From Aerococcus sp. HMSC062A02 (GTDB taxonomy: Bacteria; Bacillota; Bacilli; Lactobacillales; Aerococcaceae): a stretch of DNA of 64,000 nucleotides. Of the stretch, positions 34,626 through 44,024 are shown one piece after another. Within the stretch, counting starts at the first letter, position 1, and the number at the start of each line of letters is the position of its first letter. The notes under the pieces are model-generated. The model was not told where the DNA came from, searched no databases, and saw nothing but the letters and a program-made list of their open reading frames with translations. Position numbers and translations under genes: made by a program. The stretch is from contig NZ_KV797935.1 in NCBI RefSeq assembly GCF_001809535.1, positions 20,087 to 84,086 on the forward strand, written 5' to 3'.

Positions 34626-36626
34626 CTAGAGCGCTTTGTCTCTTTCATTGATGAGTTGGTAGTAGATACGGGATGTAAACCAATAATAGATTAAGTAACA
34701 GATAGAGAAGCCCACAATGACACCGACTACGCTCAAGACAATAGTCACTGTATGAACAGCTTGAATCATTCTCAAGAGATTATTGAAGACAAGTTTGGAG
34801 GCAGCTAGGGTGTGGAGGATGGCTACAGCAAGGGGCAGAATGAAGACCCAGAGGATTTGTGAGCGAATGGTACGCTTGATAAGCTGATCTTCTAGGCCAA
34901 CACGCTTCATAATTTGGAAATTCTTACGATCGTCTAGTCCTTCAGAAATTTGCTTGTAGTAGAGCATGAGTCCGGTTCCTAGGATGAGGATAAGGCTTGT
35001 TACGATCCCTAAGAAGAGGAGGCCGCCGTTAATTTCAAAAAGACTATCTTGAATTTCTTGCCGGGATTCAAATTCGAGCCCTAAGTTCGCAAAGTCTTCA
35101 GCCTGCTTCGTCAAAGCTTCTCCATCACCTTCTCCGTTGAAGTAAACAGCATAGCGAATAGGAGCTGGTAGGAATTGTTTGGCTTGTGGATCAATGGCTG
35201 TTGGAAAAGCTTGACGGACAGCTTCGAAGCTCTCAGAGTCAGGGACAACAATGGAAATAGCTTCCACTCCAATATTATAGCCAAGGGTATGCTTAACTGG
35301 CCCTTGGATGTCATAGGACTTTGTATTTAAAACTACTTTATCTTTAATTTGGATATTGGGTCGATTGGCAGAGAGGAGAATTTCGTCAGATTTAAGTTCG
35401 ATCTTTTCTCCTGTACGGCTACGATAGTCAGAGAGAGGCTCCACCAAAAGGTAGACGCCCACTTGATCATTCTGTGGCAGGCTGTTCGGTTCAATTGGAC
35501 TTAAGCGCTGGTTCTCTAGGCTGGCAAAGCTAGAGAAGGACTGGTGATAGAAGTGCTCTGTCAATTCGAGGTCTTGGCCTGCTAACTGAAGGCCTTGGTT
35601 TAGAAGCTCGATCGCATCTTGGTCGCTATTGAGGTCAGGGCTTTGGGTCGAGATTCGGTAGTCTGTCTCTATGATTTGTTTGGGTTGGCTAAGCATGCTA
35701 GCAAAGAGGCTAGTCGTTAAACCAAGGACTAGGATGACACCGGTGCTTAGGACAGCGATGCTAGCTAGGCTAATGGCATTGGCTCGCATCCGGTAGAGCA
35801 TACCAGATAAAGTTAAGAAATGGGTGGGTTGGTAGTAATAGTTGGGCCTGCGTTTAAGAGCGAGAAGAAGGCGGATGATCAAGGCTCTGAAGATGAGATA
35901 GGTACCTATAATAACAAGGATAACGGCAGCGAAGAGGAGGGGGATGGCATTGATGACTTGGACATTTTGGTTGGCTGTGAGATAACCTGCTATCACCATA
36001 GCCAATCCGACCAGGCCAAAAAGAAGGTTTCCTCGGGGCTCACGCTCGCCTGCCTTTTCTTGGTGGAGCCAGTGGATAGGATTATAGCGCCAGAGTTGGA
36101 AGCGGAGCTTAAGATAAAGGAAGACTTGAATGGCGAGATGGATGCCCACGATGATGGCTGCACTTATAGCAGAAAAAGAATAAGCCATAAGGGGGACACC
36201 GACTTGGCCCATAATTTTGTTGAGGGCAAGGAAGATTAGAGCGCCTAATAGTTGGCCTGCTAAGAGAGACAAAGCTGTAATGATAAGGAATTTGATCATT
36301 TGTTCATGAACGATAATCCGTCGAATATGTTTCTTCTCCAGACCAAGGATATTGTAGATACCGAGCTCTTGTTTACGCTGCTTTTGGTAGAAGTTATCGG
36401 CATAGATGACAAAGAGGATTGTGAAAAAGCCCCCAATAATGGCACCATTTCCCATGATAGTAGGTAAGATAGCGTGTCGCTCCCGGACATAATCATTAGA
36501 AATAAGCGAAAGTACAACATATTCAAGGGCGAACATTAGAGAAACAGAAAAAATATAAGGAAGATTTAAGCGGTGATAAGCCTTGAGGTTTCGGATGGCC
36601 AACCGCCAGGATAGACGTTGGTTCAT
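34626..36626 (-). CDS. BceB-like ABC transporter permease for antimicrobial peptides
   Basis: 666 residues, ten membrane helices with the FtsX-type arrangement: four before and four after a middle pair. A large external domain lies at ~residues 310-520. This architecture is typical of BceB/VraG permeases that bind peptides such as bacitracin or lantibiotics and signal to a BceS kinase. The start overlaps the ATPase stop by one base. Confidence 0.92.
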   Translation of the reverse strand: MNQRLSWRLAIRNLKAYHRLNLPYIFSVSLMFALEYVVLSLISNDYVRERHAILPTIMGNGAIIGGFFTILFVIYADNFYQKQRKQELGIYNILGLEKKHIRRIIVHEQMIKFLIITALSLLAGQLLGALIFLALNKIMGQVGVPLMAYSFSAISAAIIVGIHLAIQVFLYLKLRFQLWRYNPIHWLHQEKAGEREPRGNLLFGLVGLAMVIAGYLTANQNVQVINAIPLLFAAVILVIIGTYLIFRALIIRLLLALKRRPNYYYQPTHFLTLSGMLYRMRANAISLASIAVLSTGVILVLGLTTSLFASMLSQPKQIIETDYRISTQSPDLNSDQDAIELLNQGLQLAGQDLELTEHFYHQSFSSFASLENQRLSPIEPNSLPQNDQVGVYLLVEPLSDYRSRTGEKIELKSDEILLSANRPNIQIKDKVVLNTKSYDIQGPVKHTLGYNIGVEAISIVVPDSESFEAVRQAFPTAIDPQAKQFLPAPIRYAVYFNGEGDGEALTKQAEDFANLGLEFESRQEIQDSLFEINGGLLFLGIVTSLILILGTGLMLYYKQISEGLDDRKNFQIMKRVGLEDQLIKRTIRSQILWVFILPLAVAILHTLAASKLVFNNLLRMIQAVHTVTIVLSVVGVIVGFSICYLIYYWFTSRIYYQLINERDKAL

Positions 36627-37378
36627 TAGTATTGCTCCTTCCGATTTAAGAGAGCCAGGCTATTAGCTATCTGTTCTTGAAATTCAAGAGAGCTTGCTTG
36701 CCCGCGATATATCTCATGAAAGACAATCCCATCCCGAATAAAAAGAACGCGCTTAGCGGCTGAAGCTGCCCGAATAGAGTGGGTAACCATCAAGATGGTA
36801 TTGCCTTCCTGGTTAATGCTTTGGAAGAGGCGCATCATTTGGTCCGCTGTTTTAGAGTCGAGGGCGCCTGTTGGTTCATCAGCGAGAACAAGGTCTGGAT
36901 CGGTGATGATGGCACGAGCAATTGCAACACGTTGGCGCTGGCCCCCAGAGATCTCGTAAGGAAAGTGTTTAAGTAAGGACTCAATGCCCAGAAGCCTGGC
37001 TACGTTTTCAAGTTTTCGCTTCATGTCATCGACCTTACAACCTGAAAGGACTAGGGGAAGAAGAATGTTGTCTTGGTTGTTAAAGGTATTTAAGACGTTG
37101 AAGTCTTGGAAGACGAAGCCCAATTGTTCGCGACGGAACTTAGCAGTGTCTTGGCTAGAAATATCCGCTAACTTTTTCCCATTTAAGCTGACTTGGCCAG
37201 CACTAGGCTGGTCGAGGGTTGCAATGATATTGAGGAGCGTTGACTTACCTGAACCTGATTCACCCATAATGGCAATGAACTCGCCCGCTTCTACCGTGAA
37301 GTTAACATCTTTAAGGGCAATGACCTGGTTTGGCCCCTTGCCATAAATTTTTTGAATGTGCTGGACATTAAGTAACAT
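36626..37378 (-). CDS. BceA-like ABC transporter ATPase
   Basis: 250 residues. Walker A GESGSGKSTL, signature ISGGQRQRVAIARA, Walker B LVLADEPTGALD and the H-loop VTHS are all present. It powers the adjacent BceB permease. The gene is preceded by AGGAAAGGA and by about 100 nt with a terminator-like hairpin and direct repeats TAAACTTACA. Confidence 0.95.
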   Translation of the reverse strand: MLLNVQHIQKIYGKGPNQVIALKDVNFTVEAGEFIAIMGESGSGKSTLLNIIATLDQPSAGQVSLNGKKLADISSQDTAKFRREQLGFVFQDFNVLNTFNNQDNILLPLVLSGCKVDDMKRKLENVARLLGIESLLKHFPYEISGGQRQRVAIARAIITDPDLVLADEPTGALDSKTADQMMRLFQSINQEGNTILMVTHSIRAASAAKRVLFIRDGIVFHEIYRGQASSLEFQEQIANSLALLNRKEQY

Positions 37379-37437
37379 ATTATCAAGTCCTTTCCTGTTT
37401 TATAAGCTTTGGATTAATTTTATTTTAGCGCACAAAA

Positions 37438-37477
37438 AGCGGGCCAGCCTTTATCTAAACTTACAAAGGGGCCCGCT
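37438..37477 (-). terminator. Hairpin between the kinase and bceA genes
   Basis: AGCGGGCC (37438-37445) pairs with GGCCCGCT (37470-37477). The minus strand then has TTTTTG. It can end the bceRS transcript and separate it from bceAB. Confidence 0.75.
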
Positions 37478-37480
37478 AAA

Positions 37481-37496
37481 CTTACAGTTTTGTAAG
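37481..37496. promoter_or_regulatory. Candidate BceR-type operator
   Basis: CTTACA (37481-37486) and TGTAAG (37491-37496) form an inverted repeat with a 4-nt gap, similar in form to known BceR/PsdR boxes. It overlaps the kinase stop codon and lies upstream of bceA. A second half (ACTTACA) occurs at about 37460. Confidence 0.55.
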
Positions 37497-38384
37497 ATGG
37501 GAAGGGAAATGAATCGTGAATTGACTACCTGAGCCAGGCTCAGATTTGACAGTGATGGGTTGATTAAGCCGTCGACTGATCTTACCAACTAAGTAGAGGC
37601 CAAGACCACTGGATTGCTGGTTAAGCCGCCCATTAAAACCAGAGTAGCCCTTATCAAAGATCTTGGCAATATCACTCTCATGGATGCCAATACCAGTATC
37701 AGCAATCGTCAGACTTTTATCTGTTGCCTTATAGGAGATAGTGATGCTTTGGCCTTTAGCATATTTAAGGGCATTATTTAAAAGTTGGTCTACCATAACT
37801 TGGGTCCAATTGGCATCCGTGATAACTTGGTCATCAATCGCCTGGTAGTTAAGCTGGGTGTGGTTATGAATAAAGGACCAGCGATAGCGTCTGAGCAGTG
37901 GTTTTATGATATCGTCCAATTTGACTGGTGCAATGACGAGGTCGGTATCAGGATGGCTAAGTTTGAGATAAGCAAGCGCAGCCTGGGTATAGCCTTCAAT
38001 CGCTAAACTTTGCTCTTTGAGATCGGCCTTACTGATGGGGGCCGAACTATCCGTCATAAGTTGGAGAGCGGACAAAGGCGTCTTCACTTGGTGGACCCAG
38101 TGGATGAAATAGTCATCGATATCCTTTTGTCTGGCGATGGTATCTGACTTGAGCTGGTAAAGTTCTTCTTTGGTCGAGATTAGCTCATCTTCTATCTTTT
38201 GTTTTCTCCTAAAAGACAGGAAAGTTAGGATGAAATAGAGTCCAGACAAGAAGAATAGCCAGGAGAGGGCGAGCCTGGAGACCGCAGGATTGATGTCGGC
38301 GAGGAAGAAGATGAGCATTAAGATTAAAAGTGAGCTGATGACCCAAAACAGCTCGAGGCGGATAGATTTAAAGAAGCTATTCAT
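37482..38384 (-). CDS. BceS-like intramembrane-sensing histidine kinase
   Basis: I start at ATG 38384 after GGAGGGG, giving 300 residues. Two membrane helices (ELFWVISSLLILMLIFFLA and SWLFFLSGLYFILTFL) have almost no external loop, the BceS type that senses through the transporter. The H box is FIHWVHQVKTPLSAL; the N and G boxes are QLLNNALKYA and ADTGIGI...GLGLYL. It lies directly after the response regulator gene. Confidence 0.93.
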   Translation of the reverse strand: MNSFFKSIRLELFWVISSLLILMLIFFLADINPAVSRLALSWLFFLSGLYFILTFLSFRRKQKIEDELISTKEELYQLKSDTIARQKDIDDYFIHWVHQVKTPLSALQLMTDSSAPISKADLKEQSLAIEGYTQAALAYLKLSHPDTDLVIAPVKLDDIIKPLLRRYRWSFIHNHTQLNYQAIDDQVITDANWTQVMVDQLLNNALKYAKGQSITISYKATDKSLTIADTGIGIHESDIAKIFDKGYSGFNGRLNQQSSGLGLYLVGKISRRLNQPITVKSEPGSGSQFTIHFPSHLTKL

Positions 38385-39081
38385 TGATTGCCCCTCCCTC
38401 TTCTTCACTATCTAAGAAAAGCGCATAACCTAAACCTTTCTTAGTGAGGATGAATTCGCGGAGATTAATGCGAGCTAATTTCTTCCGAAGTCTGGAAATA
38501 TTGACCGCCAGGGTATTATCATCGATATAAGCTTCGTCTAGCCAGCAGGCATCCATTAGGGCTTCGCGACTGACTAGGGCACCTTGCGCTTTGAATAGGG
38601 TTTGTAGGATAAGAAGTTCCGTCTTGGTGAGATCAATGTCTTGATTTCCGTAAGTTAGCCGGCTTGTATCCAAGTGAAGTTTCACGTCATGATAGGTCAA
38701 TTCATTAGCAGGTACTGAGAAATCATAGCTTCGACGTAAGAGAGCCTGGATCTTAGCAACGAGGACAGAGAGTTCAAGCGGTTTGCTGATGAAGTCATCA
38801 CCGCCCATCTGCATGGCCATGACCATGTCCATGGCTTCAGTACGTGATGAGATAAAAATAATGGGAAGTTGAGATTGGCGACGGATTTCCTGGCACCAAT
38901 AATAGCCATTATAGATGGGGAGATTCACATCGAGGAGGATAAGATGGGGATCGAAGGCGTCAACATGCTCAAGTATATGAGTGAAGTCTTGAACACAGGC
39001 TACATCATATTGCCACTTGCGTAAGTGGTCTTCAAGCAGTTGAGCAATCAAATGATCATCTTCAATAATTAAGATACGCAT
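38377..39081 (-). CDS. BceR-like response regulator (OmpR family)
   Basis: 234 residues: a receiver with D in LILLDVNLP, T/S in IIFISSR and K in DFISKPLE, then an OmpR winged helix (LTKTELLILQTLF, ISRLRKKL). It is phosphorylated by the BceS-like kinase and should activate bceAB. It is the first gene of the leftward unit; its stop overlaps the kinase start. Confidence 0.95.
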   Translation of the reverse strand: MRILIIEDDHLIAQLLEDHLRKWQYDVACVQDFTHILEHVDAFDPHLILLDVNLPIYNGYYWCQEIRRQSQLPIIFISSRTEAMDMVMAMQMGGDDFISKPLELSVLVAKIQALLRRSYDFSVPANELTYHDVKLHLDTSRLTYGNQDIDLTKTELLILQTLFKAQGALVSREALMDACWLDEAYIDDNTLAVNISRLRKKLARINLREFILTKKGLGYALFLDSEEEGGAINE

Positions 39082-39349
39082 AGGAAGTCTCCTTTACGTG
39101 GGATTAGAGTATTTTGAAGCAAAATTTTCTCATTCACTAACAGAACTAGTCATCTATAGCAGGAATGAGCTTAGCTTATTTGATGAGCTAAAAAGTCAGT
39201 TTGGCTCTTTCAATCAGCTGGGAATAATTTATCCTTATCTTATCATTGCTTAATGACCTTTGTCACACTTTAACTTGAAGCTTGCTAGACGATAGATTCT
39301 GGCTCTTTACGATCAAATTTAAAAGGTAATGAATGCTCACCGACACAAT

Positions 39350-39380
39350 TTGATTAGGGACATAGAAAATTTGTTATAAT
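39350..39380 (+). promoter_or_regulatory. Promoter before the GT-C gene
   Basis: TATAAT at 39375-39380 with TTGATT at 39350-39355; the 19-nt spacing is long. The rest of the 39082-39415 gap shows no other feature except a short ATGCTCAC motif at about 39333, shared with the inverted-repeat element flank. Confidence 0.55.
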
Positions 39381-39415
39381 AGCTAAGTAAAAAATAAATG
39401 ATGGGAGCGTGTAAA

Positions 39416-40960
39416 GTGACCGATTCAAAAAATTCGCTAGCCTTTAAGCTAATCGGGATTCTAGCCCTGGCTATCTGCTTACTGGTGGCCTTTCGGACAG
39501 GGCAAGACAAATTAGGCTACCATGTGGATGAATATTATTCCTATGGCTTGGCCAATTCCTACTATAAGCCCTTTCCGGATGATTATAACCAGTGGCTGAG
39601 CCCAGATTATTATGCGGACTATCTCACCACTTCGGAAGAGGATCGCTTTAGCTACGGGTCGGTTTATTATAAGCAGACCCAGGATGTCCACCCGCCTTTT
39701 TATTATATGGTCCTCCATACGGTGTCTTCTTTCTTCCCAGGAAGCTTCTCTAAGTGGCTCGGTTTGGGACTCAACTTGGTCGTCTATGCCTTAATTTTGC
39801 TCGTGCTCTATTTCTTTTTGCGCGAGCTCTTGGCGAATCGCTGGCTGGCCCTAGCCTTTGCGACTTTCTACGGGCTGAGTCTGGGTGGGTTGAGCTCCTT
39901 TGTCTATATCCGCATGTATCTCTTGCTGGCCCTGATCCAAGTTGTCTTCGCCTATGTCGCTTACAAGTATCTGAAAACACCTAGTCGGAAGTTCCTGCTC
40001 GCGGCTATGGCGACCACCCTCCTCGGAGGCCTAACCCAGTATTATTACTATATCTTTGCGGGAATCCTGACTGCAGTCCTCTTTGTTCTCCTCTGCTTAC
40101 AAAAAGAAGTCAAGGCGGCGAGTCGATTTGCCCTAGGACAAGCCCTGAGTGTGCTGGCTTGCATCGCCATCTTCCCAAGTACTATCGACCACCTCCTCAA
40201 TAGCGGTCGGGGGAATGAAGTGGTGGGCAACTTGTTTGGAACCCAACAAGTCGATCAGTTGAGGGCCTTCTATGACTTAATCATGGACCAGCTCTTCGCC
40301 GGTTACGGCAAAGCTCTCTTAGCTTTCGCTATCCTGGCTTTCCTTGTCTTATGCTGGCAGCGAAAAGCCCTGGACAGCTTTCTTCTGCTCGCTCTGCCTA
40401 CCGTCTTAGGGGTGGCCTTGATTGCCTTGGTTTCCCCTTATCCTTCAGCCCGCTATATCTTCGCCTTTTATCCCCTAATCATTGCCTGTGCAGGCCTTCT
40501 CTACCAGCAAGTTTTGGCGCCAATCCCAGATTTTGATTGGGCTAAGCTGGCCTTGCTTGTCTGCTTCTTAGGAGGCTTGACCTATATGGGACACCGGGAA
40601 TATGAAGTAGATTATTTATATCCCGAATCTGCTGACTTTATGCACATCGTGAAAGCGAATAATCAGTCACCAGTCATTGTCATTCCTCAGGCTAGTGAAC
40701 CCCAACGCATTGTTTGGCATACGGAGGAGCTTATCCAATTCCCAGCCATCTATCCGATCGAGGCGCGCCAGGGAGATTATAGGGAGAAGATCCAGCAGAT
40801 GACTCATGGCCCGGTTGAGGATGAAGTAACGTTATTGATCCACCGCGATGTCCTTAACCAACATCCCGAAGTTCTTAAGGCTCTCTATGACAAGTTCGGT
40901 TTCAGTGAGAATACTTGGCTGGGGCGGAACCGCCACTTTGAACTCTACCGATTGCACTAA
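39416..40960 (+). CDS. GT-C family membrane protein, GT39-like
   Basis: The GTG at 39416, 9 nt after GGAG, gives 514 residues with about 11 membrane helices. YHVDEYYSYGLANSYY in the first external loop is the acidic DE motif of GT39-type enzymes; DVHPPFYYMVLH (VHPPLYY-like) is a strong family mark. The last ~110 residues are external. It probably transfers a sugar from a polyprenyl carrier to a surface polymer or protein. It is followed 24 nt later by a small membrane gene. Confidence 0.83.
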   Translation: MTDSKNSLAFKLIGILALAICLLVAFRTGQDKLGYHVDEYYSYGLANSYYKPFPDDYNQWLSPDYYADYLTTSEEDRFSYGSVYYKQTQDVHPPFYYMVLHTVSSFFPGSFSKWLGLGLNLVVYALILLVLYFFLRELLANRWLALAFATFYGLSLGGLSSFVYIRMYLLLALIQVVFAYVAYKYLKTPSRKFLLAAMATTLLGGLTQYYYYIFAGILTAVLFVLLCLQKEVKAASRFALGQALSVLACIAIFPSTIDHLLNSGRGNEVVGNLFGTQQVDQLRAFYDLIMDQLFAGYGKALLAFAILAFLVLCWQRKALDSFLLLALPTVLGVALIALVSPYPSARYIFAFYPLIIACAGLLYQQVLAPIPDFDWAKLALLVCFLGGLTYMGHREYEVDYLYPESADFMHIVKANNQSPVIVIPQASEPQRIVWHTEELIQFPAIYPIEARQGDYREKIQQMTHGPVEDEVTLLIHRDVLNQHPEVLKALYDKFGFSENTWLGRNRHFELYRLH

Positions 40961-40984
40961 CTAATCAGAAAAAGGAGCGGACGG

Positions 40985-41308
40985 ATGGCAGGAATTGCGA
41001 TTTTCATGGCCTTATTTATGGCCGTCTGTGGCCTTATGATCTGCTGGCAGGCCTGGCGAATTGCCTATAAGGAGCGCTTGGACTTGCTCAATGGCTACCA
41101 ACCGGTCCGTCTGACCGGCAAAGATCGGACAAACTTTGCCCGGGGGATGGGCCAGGGACTGGGGCTCATCGGACTTGCGGTCGCCTTAACCGGCCTGGGC
41201 CTTCTCCTGATCCAATCCTTGTGGTCCTGGTTGGTCTTTGGCCTGGGCTTTGTCCTGGGCCTGGGGCGGATTATCTGGACCAACCAGCGTTACCATGGAT
41301 TGTTTTAG
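40985..41308 (+). CDS. Small membrane protein, 107 aa
   Basis: Three hydrophobic segments (GIAIFMALFMAVCGLMICW, GLIGLAVALTGLGLLLI, SWLVFGLGFVLGLGRII) with a basic loop between the first two (ERLDLLNGYQPVRLTGKDR), reminiscent of DUF3784. It follows the GT-C gene by 24 nt, with AAAGGAG ahead of the ATG. Function unknown. Confidence 0.6.
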   Translation: MAGIAIFMALFMAVCGLMICWQAWRIAYKERLDLLNGYQPVRLTGKDRTNFARGMGQGLGLIGLAVALTGLGLLLIQSLWSWLVFGLGFVLGLGRIIWTNQRYHGLF

Positions 41309-41380
41309 GTTTTCTTTTGGATATATTTTTATTTTGTTAGTTGATTAATGATTAAATATGAAGTTTTAGCTATTCAAAAA

Positions 41381-41687
41381 TGAGCAGTAGTGGAACTTTG
41401 AAGTTGGTCGTTAGCCACGTATAAGCAAGCAAAGCGAATTACGGATCGTTGGCGCAAGCCATACGAACCGTTTGAGACTTGCTAGGTGAGAAGAAGGTAG
41501 CAACGCTGCTGGCGCAGCCTTGAACTTCATCTCTAAGTCGCTTCGCTCCAAGAGCTGAAGCTGCCCGAACCGGTGCTGCTTTAGCCGTTGACGCTTCAGC
41601 GACTTACGGATAAAGTACAAAACGGCGAAAGCCGTTCTTGAACCACCATAATTCAACGACCAAATTCAAAAGTGGAACGGATGCTCA
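41381..41687 (-). mobile_element. MITE-like structured inverted-repeat element, copy B
   Basis: Read on the minus strand it begins TGAGCATCCGTTCCAC and ends CACTACTGCTCA. Its two ends pair (both carry TTGGTCGTT). It aligns to copy A at 10165-10406 throughout, including TTTGTACTTTATCCGTAAGT and CAACGGCTAAAGCAGCACCG. It carries about 65 extra bases in the middle. No ORF is credible. Confidence 0.78.
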
Positions 41688-41719
41688 ACAGTACAAATTA
41701 ACATATTATATTTGATTAT

Positions 41720-41766
41720 AAAAGCCTTTCGACTGGCACTTAGCTGGCTAGTCGAAAGGCTTTTTT
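41720..41766. terminator. Bidirectional terminator
   Basis: AAAAGCCTTTCGACT (41720-41734) pairs with AGTCGAAAGGCTTTT (41750-41764). It ends the leftward kinase gene and any rightward transcript. Confidence 0.92.
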
Positions 41767-43167
41767 CTATGCATTTTGCTGGCTTCGAGGGAATATGATA
41801 CGGGCTTGGAAGCCTTGGGGGGAGAGGGCTTGGACTTGGAAATCGCCATGGTGGTTGTCCATAATCTGGCGGACGATGCGCAGGCCGAGTCCGTGCTGGC
41901 CCTGGAAGGCTTCTTGGTCCTTGTTTTTCTTAGCAAGCGCGGCTTGGAGGGCCTGGATTTCTGCTGGGGACAGGCCTTGGCCGTTGTCGGAGACGCTAAT
42001 ACTTATCTCATCGTTAAGGTCTTGGAAGGCAACTTGAATCCGGCAGCCCTGAGGATTGTGGCGGATGGCGTTGCTGATGAGGTTGCTTAAAGCCCTCTGG
42101 ACGAGGTTCTTGTCGGCTACAAGCAGGCTGGGCTTTCCTGAGCCTTGGTAGGAGAAGTCGATGGTGTAGCGGTCTTCGTCTAAGCTATTGAGGAAGTCGG
42201 CGACGACTTGCCGGCAGAGGGCAAGTAAGTTGACTTCTTCTAGCTTGAGGGGCTGCATCTGGTAGTCCAGGCGCGAGGAGAGGTTGAGGTCCTCCACTAG
42301 GTCTTTGATTTTTTGGCCTTGGATAAAGATAGCTGTGATCTTCTTTTGGTCGCTAGGCTCTAAGTGTGGATTACTTAAGACTTGGTCGGCATAGCCTATG
42401 ACCATGCTCAAGGGGGTGCGGATGTCGTGGGAGATACTTGAGATCCACTGGCTCCGAGCTTGGTCCTTGTTCTTAAGTTCAGCTCGCTGAGATTGAAGGA
42501 GGCTGGAGGCTTGGTTAATTTTTTGAGCGATTGGGGTGAAGGGGCCAGCTAGTTTGAGGTCCAGCCTCTGTTGGCTAGGCAGGGCTTGGATGGCTTCAGC
42601 TAGGGGGCCGAGTGCGCGCAGTAGGCGACGGTTAGTGAAGAAATAGATGGCCAGCAGGAGGGCGAAGTCGATAGCCAGGACCAGGAAGATAAATTTAGGC
42701 GCTTGGGCAATAAACTTATAGGGCCAGCTGGGGTGCTGGAGCTTCCAGTAGCTCTGCTTGGGGTAGGCCACAACCAGGAGGCCCTGGTCAGATGTGCCAG
42801 TAAAGGTGGGATAGTCAGCCAGGTAACCGCTGTTGAAGGAGGCCAATTCCGCTGTTGTCACTTGCCCGCCTAGGTCGATAGGGGTGTTGGCTGACTGCCA
42901 GAGAATCTTAGGGGAATCCTTGGCCAAGAAGAAGGCCCAGGCCCCTTCTTCCTTGAGCCGCCGGGCACCGCTGGGACTGATTTGGTAGCGGCCTTGGTCT
43001 GCCTTGATTTCTTGGGCGACCTGGTCAGCCAGCTGCCAGGGGGAACCGTCTTTTTGGTAGGGGCTGGCCAGGAAGGCGAAGACGAGGAGGTTGACGATGA
43101 GGAGTAGAGCTGCACTGCTGACTATAATACGGATATAGCGGCTGAGGGCCTTGTGCCATGCTTCCAT
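41767..43167 (-). CDS. Sensor histidine kinase of the LanFEG-linked two-component system
   Basis: 466 residues. Two membrane helices (~residues 15-35 and 155-180) enclose an external domain of about 120 residues; a HAMP-like region follows. The H box is WISSISHDIRTPLSMVIGY, with NLISNAIRHNP and SVSDNGQGLS...GLGLRIV. It is like the NisK/SpaK or BcrS-linked kinases with a larger sensor than BceS. It overlaps the regulator stop by one base. Confidence 0.93.
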   Translation of the reverse strand: MEAWHKALSRYIRIIVSSAALLLIVNLLVFAFLASPYQKDGSPWQLADQVAQEIKADQGRYQISPSGARRLKEEGAWAFFLAKDSPKILWQSANTPIDLGGQVTTAELASFNSGYLADYPTFTGTSDQGLLVVAYPKQSYWKLQHPSWPYKFIAQAPKFIFLVLAIDFALLLAIYFFTNRRLLRALGPLAEAIQALPSQQRLDLKLAGPFTPIAQKINQASSLLQSQRAELKNKDQARSQWISSISHDIRTPLSMVIGYADQVLSNPHLEPSDQKKITAIFIQGQKIKDLVEDLNLSSRLDYQMQPLKLEEVNLLALCRQVVADFLNSLDEDRYTIDFSYQGSGKPSLLVADKNLVQRALSNLISNAIRHNPQGCRIQVAFQDLNDEISISVSDNGQGLSPAEIQALQAALAKKNKDQEAFQGQHGLGLRIVRQIMDNHHGDFQVQALSPQGFQARIIFPRSQQNA

Positions 43168-43874
43168 TAGGACTGTCCTTTCGTGAGCAACTTGTAGCCT
43201 AGGCCCTTAGCGGTGACCAGGCATTGGGGATGGGAGGGGTCTGCTTCAATCTTCTTACGGACCCGGCGGACATGGGTCATCAGGGCTTCTTCATAGCCAA
43301 AAGGATTGTCCCCCCAGATGGCTAGGCAGAGATTATCGATGGTGACAATCTTTCCCTCATTGCGGTAGAGCATGCGCAAGAGGGCCACTTCCTTGGCGGT
43401 CAGGCGGACTCTTTCCTCGCCCCGGATGACTTCAGCTGCTTCGAGGTCAACCTGGCAGTCCAGGAGGTCAAAGCGGCTTTCAGCCTTGGGATAGGCTCGC
43501 CTGAGGATGGCGGTAATCTTATAGAGGAGTTCCTTGGCCAGGAAGGGCTTGACCACATAATCATCCGCACCCAGGTCATAGCCCCGCAAGCGGTCCTCCG
43601 CTTCACCCCGGGCAGAGAGGAAGAGGATGGGGTAGTTCTGGCCCTGGCGCAGGCGCTGCATGAGGTCAAAGCCATTCATATCGGGCAACATGATGTCCAA
43701 GATGGCGAGGTCGGGTGGCGTTTTCTTTACTAGGTCCAGGGCTTCCTCAGCCGATTGGGCGGTATAGATTTCCTGGTAGCCCCCTTGCCTCAGAAAGTCT
43801 GCGGTCATCTCCAATAAGTCCCTCTCATCATCGACTAAAAGGATCTTTTTTTCTTTTAAATAATGGCTAGTCAT
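43167..43874 (-). CDS. OmpR-family response regulator
   Basis: I start at ATG 43874, 8 nt after GGAGG, giving 235 residues. The receiver has LVDDERDLLEM, D in LAILDIMLP and K in DDYVVKPFLA; the DNA-binding half has LTAKEVALLRMLYR and HVRRVRKKIEADP. It is divergent from the ABC transporter genes and, with the kinase, should switch them on. Direct repeats of TGTCAG in the shared upstream region are its likely sites. Confidence 0.94.
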   Translation of the reverse strand: MTSHYLKEKKILLVDDERDLLEMTADFLRQGGYQEIYTAQSAEEALDLVKKTPPDLAILDIMLPDMNGFDLMQRLRQGQNYPILFLSARGEAEDRLRGYDLGADDYVVKPFLAKELLYKITAILRRAYPKAESRFDLLDCQVDLEAAEVIRGEERVRLTAKEVALLRMLYRNEGKIVTIDNLCLAIWGDNPFGYEEALMTHVRRVRKKIEADPSHPQCLVTAKGLGYKLLTKGQS

Positions 43875-43938
43875 CGGCACTTCCTCCTTAAGGCTATTAT
43901 AGGCAGGAAAAAAAGGGGAAGCAATGCTTCTTGGAAAA

Positions 43939-43977
43939 TGTCAGGGAAATGTCAGTTTGGGGCCAGGATGCTGTCAG
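43939..43977. promoter_or_regulatory. TGTCAG direct repeats, candidate regulator sites
   Basis: TGTCAG occurs at 43939-43944, 43950-43955 and 43972-43977, that is 11 and 22 nt apart, all on one face of the helix. TATGCT at 43988 follows as a possible -10. This layout is typical of activating OmpR-family sites before an immunity operon. Confidence 0.62.
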
Positions 43978-44024
43978 CTTGTCTTGTTATGCTAGAGACA
44001 AGTCAGGAAGAAAGGATGATCACA

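Noticed and set aside
34451..34648. 65-codon minus-strand ORF downstream of bceB
   Set aside because: It lies over the bce terminator and lacks a ribosome binding site or recognisable motif.
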